Assembly: GCF_027066465.1 (NCBI RefSeq)
Contig: NZ_JAMONU010000090.1
Coordinates: 1 to 11,661 of the forward strand
DNA from: Thermococcus sp.
Lineage (GTDB): Archaea; Methanobacteriota_B; Thermococci; Thermococcales; Thermococcaceae
Direction: 5' to 3'
DNA: 11,661 bases
Under the pieces are notes generated by a model. It was not told the origin of the DNA and made no database searches. It saw only the letters and a program-made list of their open reading frames with translations. Shown here one piece after another: positions 5,708 to 10,736 of the stretch (position 1 is the stretch's first letter; each line of letters begins with the position of its first letter). The position numbers and the translations under genes are program-made.

Positions 5708-6493
5708 TCAGTCGGACGCTAATTTATGGAGTTCGTTTATAAATCTATCGCTCTTTCTCATTAGTATCTTGAGCGCTATGCTCACGATTTCCTCAACGGG
5801 GAGTTCTCCGTTCGTTTCCACTGTAAAGACGAACGCCCCGGGTATTATCTCCTCCCGTATTTTGTCGCCCTCATATTCCTCGAACTTCCTCGGCAGGTAG
5901 AAGGCCTTGGTTGTGGTTATGACTATCTCGTCCTTCTTCTCCTCAACGGGTAAACCGCGCCTTTCGGCAAGCTCTTTGAGTTCCTTCCAATCGGGAACGT
6001 CCTTGCTTACGTGGATTTTCGTCAAGTATTTGTAGTAAACGAAGCCAGGTTGCCACTTTGCATGGTCCTTCCCGCGACCGAGCTTGGCGTAGGCGTTGAG
6101 GGTGAGCTTCTGTCCCTCGGCGAGCTTGACTATCGGAATGTTCGGATTGGCGGGCTTTACCCCCTCATCACTGCTCTTCAAATCACCGGAGTAAACCATG
6201 CCCGGTCCTTCTGCCTCTAGTGAAAGGGTAACCGTGTAGTCGTCGAGTTCAAGTGCGTCGAGCGAGAACCTCTCAACGGGGGTCGTGAGCGGAATCATAG
6301 CCAGTCTGTGGGCGATTATCTCGTCAAATAAAGCCGAATCGTTCTCGAAGAACTCGACCTCGTCAACGGCAAAGGTCGGAACTTCCGCCAGAATAGTTCT
6401 CCTGAGGGCGTTGGCAAAGGCGACGTCTATGCCGCTAACGATGAACTTTATCGAGTCCTCCTTTTTTTCAAGAATCTCAAACTTCGGTTCCAT
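5708..6493 (-). CDS. rpoD: DNA-directed RNA polymerase subunit D
   Basis: This 261-residue protein is archaeal RpoD, the counterpart of Rpb3 and the bacterial alpha N-terminal domain, which pairs with subunit L to begin polymerase assembly. The alpha-type motif FANALRRTILAEVPTFAVDEVEF is near the N-terminus, and the second dimerisation part is at the C-terminus (GAFVFTVETNGELPVEEIVSIALKIL). The insert domain that in some archaea binds an iron-sulphur cluster is present, but the protein contains no cysteine, so it cannot hold one. The ATG at 6493 (MEPKFEIL) is chosen; two upstream in-frame GTG codons fall within the GGTGGTG binding site. It is not a bacterial sigma factor despite the shared symbol. 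Confidence 0.96.
   Translation of the reverse strand: MEPKFEILEKKEDSIKFIVSGIDVAFANALRRTILAEVPTFAVDEVEFFENDSALFDEIIAHRLAMIPLTTPVERFSLDALELDDYTVTLSLEAEGPGMVYSGDLKSSDEGVKPANPNIPIVKLAEGQKLTLNAYAKLGRGKDHAKWQPGFVYYKYLTKIHVSKDVPDWKELKELAERRGLPVEEKKDEIVITTTKAFYLPRKFEEYEGDKIREEIIPGAFVFTVETNGELPVEEIVSIALKILMRKSDRFINELHKLASD
5736..5743 (-). promoter_or_regulatory. TATA box of tRNA-Leu(CAG) inside rpoD
   Basis: The minus strand reads GATTTATAAACG, with TTTATAAA at 5736-5743. Its centre is about 33 bases from the mature tRNA 5' end. It overlaps the Phe-Ile-Asn codons near the rpoD C-terminus, another tRNA promoter inside coding sequence. Confidence 0.7.
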
Positions 6494-6522
6494 TGGCACC
6501 ACCAAAAAAGAGGTTGTAAAGG

Positions 6523-6939
6523 TCAGACGCGCCTTCCGCGCCTGCCGCCCTTGGGCCTAGTTCCGTCGTGCGGTATCGGTGTAACGTCCTCAACGCGGCC
6601 TATCTTAAGACCTGCCCTCGCAAGTGCTCTGATTGCGGCCTGTGCACCGGGTCCAGGGGTCTTGCTCTTGCTTCCTCCGGGGGCGCGAACCTTGATGTGA
6701 ACCCCCACAAAGCCCTTCTCCATAGCCTCCTCGGCGGCCCTCTTGGCGGCAATCATGGCCGCGTAGGGGGAAGGCTCGTCCCTGTCGGCCTTGACGACCA
6801 TACCACCGCTCCATCTGGAGACGGTCTCGGCCCCGGTGAGGTCGGTGATGTGAATGATGGTGTTGTTGTAGGAGGAGTATATGTGGGCAACACCCCACTT
6901 CTCTTTCTTTTTGATGTTCACCTGTCCCTCCTCGGTCAT
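6523..6939 (-). CDS. rps11: Small-subunit ribosomal protein S11
   Basis: This 138-residue protein is archaeal uS11, on the small-subunit platform near the mRNA exit and the E-site. Family blocks are WGVAHIYSSYNNTIIHITDLTG, SGGMVVKADRDEPSPYAAM, VHIKVRAPGG and the C-terminal DVTPIPHDGTRPKGGRRGRR. Its ATG overlaps the rps4 stop by four bases (ATGA), which suggests coupled translation. GGTGGTGAGGC upstream is the binding site. A T-rich gap of 29 bases separates it from rpoD. Confidence 0.97.
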   Translation of the reverse strand: MTEEGQVNIKKKEKWGVAHIYSSYNNTIIHITDLTGAETVSRWSGGMVVKADRDEPSPYAAMIAAKRAAEEAMEKGFVGVHIKVRAPGGSKSKTPGPGAQAAIRALARAGLKIGRVEDVTPIPHDGTRPKGGRRGRRV

Positions 6940-7478
6940 GCCTCACCACCCTGCTTTGCCTGTTCAATAACCATCCTCTCGGGGTGCGACTCCTTGGCGA
7001 AGGGCGAGTTCTTGGCGTAGGTTATTGCGTCCTCTTCCTCGCGGAGAACGAGGTAGCCGGGTGAGCGGATTATCTGGCCGTTGACCTCAATGTGACCGTG
7101 GACTATGAGCTGCCTGGCCTGCTTGATGGTCCTGGCGAGTCCCTTCTTGTAGACGATGGTCTGAAGCCTTCTCTCAAGGACGTCCTCAACGGTGAGCGAG
7201 AGAACGTCATCGAGCACTGCATCGGCCGGGAGAAGGCCGAGCCTGTAAAGCCTCTGGAGGAGTTGCTGCCTCTCAATTTCCGCCTGCTTGCCACTCGCTG
7301 CGAGAAGCCTTCTTGCCCTACGCCTGAACTCCTTGAGCTGGGTCTCGTGGCGCCAGAGCTCCTTCTTGTTCTTAAGGGCATACTTCCTCTTCAGAACCCT
7401 CTCGCGGTCGAGCCTCTCCTTAATCCAGGGGTGAGGGGGAGTCTCGTACTTCTTCCTCTGCCTCTTCGGGTCTCCCAT
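6936..7478 (-). CDS. rps4: Small-subunit ribosomal protein S4
   Basis: This 180-residue protein is archaeal uS4, a primary 16S rRNA-binding assembly protein. The N-terminal part (MGDPKRQRKKYETPPHPWIK) is the archaeal/eukaryotic form. The S4 RNA-binding domain is clear in the second half (VLERRLQTIVYKKGLARTIK onward, then QLIVHGHIEVNGQIIRSPGY). The tail is short and acidic. GAGGTGGT precedes the ATG, 10 bases after the rps13 stop. It shares the bases of its stop codon with the rps11 start. Confidence 0.97.
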   Translation of the reverse strand: MGDPKRQRKKYETPPHPWIKERLDRERVLKRKYALKNKKELWRHETQLKEFRRRARRLLAASGKQAEIERQQLLQRLYRLGLLPADAVLDDVLSLTVEDVLERRLQTIVYKKGLARTIKQARQLIVHGHIEVNGQIIRSPGYLVLREEEDAITYAKNSPFAKESHPERMVIEQAKQGGEA

Positions 7479-7488
7479 CTACACCACC

Positions 7489-7938
7489 TCACTTCTTCTT
7501 TCTGCTAACACCAACCGTCTGACCGTGTCTGAAGTTTGACCTCGTTCTCTGACCGCGGACGGGCAGTCCAAGCTCGTGCCTTATGCCGCGGTAAGCCCTG
7601 ATGCGCCTGAGCCTGTTGATGTCTTCACGCCAGGCCATAACGAGCTTGGCCGTGATAAGGTGGAGGTCCTTACCGGTCTCGTAGTCCTTGGGCCTGTTGA
7701 CCGCCCAGACAGGGATTCCGTGGGCAACGGGGTCCTCAAGGATTTTCTCTATAAGCTTGACCTGCTCGTCGGTGAGGTGGCCCGTCTTCATGAACGGGTC
7801 CAGCCCCGCAACCCTGCAGACCATCGTCGCGAAGTTTATCCCTATTCCTTTAATCCCTGTCAGTGCCCATCTCAGCTGTTTGTGTCCATCCAAATCAACG
7901 CCCGCAACGCGGACTATGTGCCTGAAGTTCTCGGTCAT
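7489..7938 (-). CDS. rps13: Small-subunit ribosomal protein S13
   Basis: This 149-residue protein is archaeal uS13, a head protein that contacts the large subunit and P-site tRNA. Family features are FRHIVRVAGVDLDGHKQLRW, the helix-hairpin-helix GIKGIGINFATMVCRVAG, and the C-terminal GIRHELGLPVRGQRTRSNFR followed by a lysine-rich tail. The ATG at 7938 is preferred, with GGAGGTG eight bases upstream; an earlier in-frame ATG (7956) sits before that site. No convincing TATA box lies in the 42 bases after tRNA-Ser, so it may depend on transcription from upstream through the tRNA. Confidence 0.96.
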   Translation of the reverse strand: MTENFRHIVRVAGVDLDGHKQLRWALTGIKGIGINFATMVCRVAGLDPFMKTGHLTDEQVKLIEKILEDPVAHGIPVWAVNRPKDYETGKDLHLITAKLVMAWREDINRLRRIRAYRGIRHELGLPVRGQRTRSNFRHGQTVGVSRKKK

Positions 7939-7980
7939 TACGAATACACCTCCCATCCCTCTTGGGAATCAAAGGGATTT

Positions 7981-8067
7981 TGGCGCCGGGACGGGGATTT
8001 GAACCCCGGCGGGCAAACGCCCACGGGCTCTCAAGGCCCGCGCCTTCCCAGGCTAGGCAATCCCGGC
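7981..8067 (-). tRNA. tRNA-Ser (anticodon TGA)
   Basis: This is an 87-base class II tRNA on the minus strand. The acceptor stem GCCGGGA/TCCCGGC, discriminator G and encoded CCA are present. The anticodon stem CGGGC/GCCCG encloses CTTGAGA, giving TGA. A long variable arm with a GGGC-TTTG-type stem fits serine. Its first 15 bases are also the last four codons and stop of the methyltransferase gene. No TATA-like sequence is found 25-35 bases upstream; the nearest is an AGTATATTAAG-like stretch about 70 bases away, inside the coding sequence. Confidence 0.95.
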
Positions 8068-8640
8068 GTACACGCGGTAACCGCTCCCCTTCGCGAGCTC
8101 TCTCACTTCGGTGAAGGTCTCCTCCATGAGGGCCTTAATATACTTTGCCCCCTGCTTCGTCTTAATCACCAGTTGCAGGAGGCCACCATCGTTGAGATGC
8201 CGGGGAGCGTTTATAACTATTTCCCTCAGGACTTCCTTTCCCGCGTGCACGGGGGGATTGGTGATGATTGAGTCGAATTTTTCGCCCTTAACGGGCTCGT
8301 AGAGGCTTCCCCACCTGACCTCGGCGTTTCTAACGCCGTTGATTTTTAAGTTTTTCCTCGCTATGCTGACCGCGCGTTTGTTCACGTCGGTCATGACGAC
8401 GTAGTCAACGAAGCGCGATGCGACTATCCCGATTGCCCCGTAGCCGCAACCCAGGTCAAGAACGCGCCAGTTTCTCTCGAGAACCATGTTCTCTATGAGC
8501 AACTCCGTTCCCCTGTCAAGCTTTCCGAAGGAGAAAACACCGCTGGCAGTTATGAACTTGAAGCAGTGGCCCCTAAGGCAGACCTCTATGGTTTTTGTCT
8601 TCAGCGGAACGTTCGGCTCCTCGGAGTAGTAGTGGCCCAT
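8053..8640 (-). CDS. RsmC/MJ0882-like class I methyltransferase
   Basis: This 195-residue protein is a class I SAM-dependent methyltransferase of the small-domain (MTS) type, like archaeal MJ0882 and the catalytic half of bacterial RsmC. The SAM-binding motif VLDLGCGYGAIGIVAS (60-75), the acidic end of strand two (MTDVN, 83-87), and the NPP catalytic motif (ITNPPVHAG, 127-135) are intact. NPP enzymes of this group modify the exocyclic amine of guanine or adenine, commonly in rRNA; the target here is not known. The ATG at 8640 is chosen because a TATA box sits about 25 bases upstream, giving a leaderless or near-leaderless message. A longer reading from 8676 would translate the TATA box. The stop TAG lies inside tRNA-Ser. 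Confidence 0.88.
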   Translation of the reverse strand: MGHYYSEEPNVPLKTKTIEVCLRGHCFKFITASGVFSFGKLDRGTELLIENMVLERNWRVLDLGCGYGAIGIVASRFVDYVVMTDVNKRAVSIARKNLKINGVRNAEVRWGSLYEPVKGEKFDSIITNPPVHAGKEVLREIVINAPRHLNDGGLLQLVIKTKQGAKYIKALMEETFTEVRELAKGSGYRVYAGIA

Positions 8641-8660
8641 GTGCGGTGCTTCGTTGAGGG

Positions 8661-8670
8661 GTTTATAAAG
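8661..8670 (-). promoter_or_regulatory. TATA box of the methyltransferase gene (possible cluster promoter)
   Basis: The minus strand reads CTTTATAAAC. Its centre is about 25 bases before the ATG at 8640, so transcription should begin at or very close to the start codon. Since no clear TATA box is placed for tRNA-Ser or rps13, this may also be the entry promoter for the head of the ribosomal cluster. Confidence 0.75.
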
Positions 8671-8726
8671 ATGCACGCGGACTCATGTCCCGGTTAGTAG
8701 TTTCTCCAGCGCTATTGCTCATCGAT

Positions 8727-9689
8727 TCACACACCATGAGTTTTCAACCTTAACCACCCGATTAGCGTCCCGAAGGGGAGGAAAATCGCCGTGAACAGAT
8801 AAAGTAGCCTAAACATCGTTAACAGGGATTCCCTGATGAAAGATGCGTTATAATTTCCAGTGACCACAATCAAAACTACAATCACTCCAAACAGATAAAA
8901 GATTGCATAAAACAGACCACCGGCCCCGCTTTCGGCGTATCTCCTATCCAACAGTCCCGTTTCCACGAGCTTCCTTGTTATCTCGTAGTCTTTCTCCAAG
9001 GCAACCGCAAAAACTATCCCCACCAACCCGCTGATGATTACGTTATCAACTACAAACAGGTACAGCCCTGAAGTAATGGCAACAAAATTCACAACGGTCC
9101 GGATTTTGAGTATCCTGTCTGATATCACGTATTTGTATGCCATCATTGAATAATACCAGCCGGCCGCAACAAAAACATAAAGAGCCATTGAAACACTCTT
9201 TTCCAAGCTAACACCGGAGAAGTATGAAATCATGAATAGGAGAATTGACGCCGAAAGCTCCCTCAGAAAGTTCTGCCGGGAGTAAGTGATTTTCTCAGGC
9301 GTCTTATTCTTGCTATAAAACACCGAGACGAGGAACATCAGGGAGGAGCCTATTGCAAAGAGAGCTCCGAGCACCTTGACGAGGGAAACGAACGAAGTTC
9401 CCGGTTTTGCAAAGACCAGATACATAAGCCCGAATAAGAGCACACTGAACCCAAACGAGCCCAGGAAAAAGATGAGATACCTTAAGCCCTTGGATTTTAA
9501 GAGCCCAGACTTTCTCCATTTATCCGGTTCCTTCCGAAGAACATGGGCCAGAGTATAGAGAAGCGACAAGATAACCACGAAAGGGAGGCTTTTTTCCAAT
9601 GAATGCGAAAGGAAGTAGTGAAACATAACTGCCAGAAAAACCGTCCCGAGAAGAAAGTTTAGGAGGAGACGAGGGTCCTTCCAGCTCAT
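8727..9689 (-). CDS. Polytopic membrane protein of unknown function
   Basis: I do not recognise this 320-residue protein. About ten hydrophobic segments are visible: roughly residues 9-28, 35-51, 70-94, 101-125, 145-160, 166-187, 199-214, 216-231, 258-278 and 290-311. They are joined by short loops, with a charged stretch at 51-69 and another at 232-256 (DYEITRKLVETGLLDRRYAE). No catalytic motif, transporter signature or cysteine pair is evident. The ATG at 9689 is chosen, with AGGTGG seven bases upstream and a TATA-like TTTATTAAA about 38 bases upstream; a GTG two codons earlier overlaps the spacer. Its base composition is more AT-rich than the ribosomal genes. It is likely a single-gene unit. 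Confidence 0.75.
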   Translation of the reverse strand: MSWKDPRLLLNFLLGTVFLAVMFHYFLSHSLEKSLPFVVILSLLYTLAHVLRKEPDKWRKSGLLKSKGLRYLIFFLGSFGFSVLLFGLMYLVFAKPGTSFVSLVKVLGALFAIGSSLMFLVSVFYSKNKTPEKITYSRQNFLRELSASILLFMISYFSGVSLEKSVSMALYVFVAAGWYYSMMAYKYVISDRILKIRTVVNFVAITSGLYLFVVDNVIISGLVGIVFAVALEKDYEITRKLVETGLLDRRYAESGAGGLFYAIFYLFGVIVVLIVVTGNYNASFIRESLLTMFRLLYLFTAIFLPFGTLIGWLRLKTHGV

Positions 9690-9722
9690 ATACACGCCAC
9701 CTTGCTACGATACGCTAAAACG

Positions 9723-9731
9723 TTTAATAAA
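9723..9731 (-). promoter_or_regulatory. TATA box of the membrane protein gene
   Basis: The minus strand reads CTTTATTAAACG, about 38 bases upstream of the ATG at 9689. A start about 25 bases on would leave a short leader containing AGGTGG. Confidence 0.6.
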
Positions 9732-9802
9732 GGTTCAGGAGGACTTGCACGATAAGAGAATCAATCTTCTCGCCTTCAAAATGACCCATTGAAAAGAAAA
9801 AT

Positions 9803-9893
9803 AATTCAAAAAACTTTGCTTGGCAAAGTTTTCTGGGGGTGTGGGGGCGTTAGCCCCCCGGCAACCTTTGCTTGAGCAAAGCTTGACCAAAAT
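9803..9893. repeat. Palindromic element copy B
   Basis: Order: stem AAAACTTTGC/GCAAAGTTTT (9810-9832, loop TTG), then CTGGGGGTGT, a GC stem GGGGGC/GCCCCC (9843-9858, loop GTTA), then stem CTTTGC/GCAAAG (9866-9881) followed by CTTGACCAAAA. The outer ends are inverted relatives of one another (CAAAAAACTTTGC on the left; TTGGTCAAGCTTTGC reading in from the right). Confidence 0.7.
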
Positions 9894-9958
9894 AGTTTAA
9901 CTGTCCAGAAGGGCAGAGGGAAAGTTGCATGCGTTATTAAAAAGTCGAATGGATTCAG

Positions 9959-10123
9959 GTTTACTCTCATGATAGCGTGTGGAGGGAAGTTTTTAGTTTT
10001 AAACAGCGCCCGGAGGGCGCTAACGGGAGGAAAACACGCTTAAAACCGGTAAGTTTGGAAGTAAACCCACTGAGAACAACCTGTTCAAAAGGCATGCTAA
10101 CTTTGATGAAACTTTGCGAAGGC
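9959..10123 (+). repeat. Diverged direct repeat, first unit
   Basis: Shared markers in order with the unit at 10300-10461 are GTTTACTCTC (9959-9968), a GC-rich hairpin (10005-10021), TAAACCCAC (10062-10070), AAAGGCAT (10088-10095), and a 27-base block from CTAAC to AGGC (10097-10123) that matches the second unit at 24 of 27 positions. Spacing between markers differs, so indels have occurred. Confidence 0.6.
10005..10021. repeat. GC-rich hairpin 1
   Basis: Perfect 7-bp stem AGCGCCC/GGGCGCT with loop GGA. It shares its GCCC/GGGC core with the hairpins at 10314 and 10606 while the outer pairs and the loop differ. Confidence 0.75.
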
Positions 10124-10212
10124 AAAGTTTCCCAACGTGGGGCGAAGCCCCACTCTGGGGGTTTGAGAGTACAGGAAGCTTTTGGAAAAAGCTTCACCAA
10201 AAGTTAGTAGCT
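10097..10212. repeat. Palindromic element copy C
   Basis: Left end CTAACTTTGATGAAACTTTGC; the right end, read inward on the other strand, is CTACTAACTTTTGGTGAAGC followed by TTT, so the two ends form imperfect terminal inverted repeats of about 20 bases. Inside are three perfect hairpins: GAAACTTTGC/GCAAAGTTTC (10108-10131, loop GAAG), GTGGGGC/GCCCCAC (10137-10153, loop GAA) and GAAGCTTTT/AAAAGCTTC (10175-10195, loop GGA). Module order is like copy B. Confidence 0.7.
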
Positions 10213-10299
10213 CACTACCAAAACCCATTCTAGGGATTTTGTTCACAAAATTGCATAATGCTTAAAGGGGAAGAATCCAAATGGCCCCCCTCAAAAAGA

Positions 10300-10461
10300 G
10301 TTTACTCTCTTCCGACGCCCGAAGGGCGTCAATTTAAATTTAAACCCACACTAAAGGCATTCAATATAACCCCACCCAAAAAGAGTCATGTTGATTGAGA
10401 AAATCCTCAAAAAATGAACTTTAGAAAGGAGCTACTAACCTTGATGAAACTTCGCGCAGGC
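10300..10461 (+). repeat. Diverged direct repeat, second unit
   Basis: The same ordered markers as the first unit: GTTTACTCTC (10300-10309), GC-rich hairpin (10314-10330), TAAACCCAC (10341-10349), AAAGGCAT (10353-10360), and the CTAAC...AGGC block (10435-10461). Confidence 0.6.
10314..10330. repeat. GC-rich hairpin 2
   Basis: Perfect 7-bp stem GACGCCC/GGGCGTC with loop GAA, flanked on the right by AATTTAAATTTAAA. Confidence 0.75.
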
Positions 10462-10496
10462 TAACAAACTTTGCAAAGCAAAGTTTGACCAAAGAG
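10435..10496. repeat. Palindromic element copy D
   Basis: Left end CTAACCTTGATGAAACTTCGC; right end, read inward on the other strand, ACTCTTTGGTCAAACTTTGC. Inside is a perfect 10-bp stem CAAACTTTGC/GCAAAGTTTG (10465-10487, loop AAA). It is the core of the segment repeated in inverted form at the left edge of the window. Confidence 0.7.
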
Positions 10497-10596
10497 TGCC
10501 CTTCTTACTCATAGGCGAAAGGTCAATCGTGCACTAACAAAAGAACAAGCTGAGATGGGGTTAAATCAAACTAAAGCCCTTTGAGATAGTTTCGAC
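10447..10596. repeat. Inverted partner of the repeat at 6-155
   Basis: The reverse complement is colinear with bases 6-150, with four anchors including an exact 15-mer (10447-10461) and an exact 9-mer (10529-10537). The two copies face each other about 10.3 kb apart and enclose the whole gene cluster. Confidence 0.8.
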
Positions 10597-10605
10597 TTCA
10601 ATATC

Positions 10606-10622
10606 GGCGCCCATCGGGCGCC
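10606..10622. repeat. GC-rich hairpin 3
   Basis: Perfect 7-bp stem GGCGCCC/GGGCGCC with loop ATC. It lies just outside the inverted-repeat segment. Confidence 0.75.
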
Positions 10623-10671
10623 TTCAAAGAGAGAAACACCCGTTACCCCGAGATACACAGAAAACCCCAAT

Positions 10672-10695
10672 AAAAAATCAGCAAAATTCTAAAAA
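10672..10695 (-). terminator. Candidate oligo-T terminator of cbf5
   Basis: About 40-65 bases after the cbf5 stop codon the minus strand carries TTTTT (10691-10695) and TTTTTT (10672-10677), separated by AT-rich sequence. Archaeal polymerase terminates at such T-tracts without needing a hairpin. Confidence 0.45.
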
Positions 10696-10736
10696 GGCAC
10701 TAAATCTTCCGCCGGCGCTTGCGTCAGCAAGGGCCG

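Larger units (their letters stand above)
9732..10736. other. Gene-free, hairpin-rich region of about 1 kb
   Basis: No credible coding sequence or tRNA is seen between the membrane gene promoter and the 3' end of cbf5. Two overlapping open frames near 9967-10207 only run through hairpins. The region is AT-rich with GC-rich stem islands. It holds at least ten perfect inverted repeats with stems of 6-10 bp and loops mostly of 3-4 bases, at 9810-9832, 9843-9858, 9866-9881, 10005-10021, 10108-10131, 10137-10153, 10175-10195, 10314-10330, 10465-10487 and 10606-10622. Several belong to recurring composite elements listed separately. Confidence 0.8.

Noticed and set aside
6505..6511. A T-run between rps11 and rpoD as a terminator
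   Set aside because: It is short, and rpoD has no clear promoter after it, so full termination there would strand rpoD; at most it attenuates.
8641..8676. An N-terminal extension of the methyltransferase from an ATG at 8674-8676
   Set aside because: The extra codons would include the TATA box at 8661-8670; the ATG at 8640 fits the promoter spacing and the expected protein start.
8692..8700. GGTTAGTAG resembling part of the repeat near 10432
   Set aside because: Only nine bases match, with no hairpin or further module, so chance is likely.
8663..8722. A 19-codon minus-strand frame between the membrane gene and the methyltransferase
   Set aside because: It has no good ribosome binding site, overlaps the methyltransferase TATA box, and shows no protein-like conservation I can recognise.
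10097..10123. A C/D box small RNA suggested by TGATGA at 10104-10109
   Set aside because: No correctly spaced CTGA D or D' box follows, and the motif is explained by the element's terminal repeat.
9967..10207. Overlapping 76-77 codon frames on both strands in the hairpin region
   Set aside because: They read through palindromes, which makes both strands open together. No ribosome binding site or protein-like composition is seen.
9803..10630. A possible CRISPR array
   Set aside because: Repeats are unequal in length and sequence, spaced irregularly from tens to hundreds of bases, and lack uniform spacers. They are palindromic elements, not CRISPR repeats.
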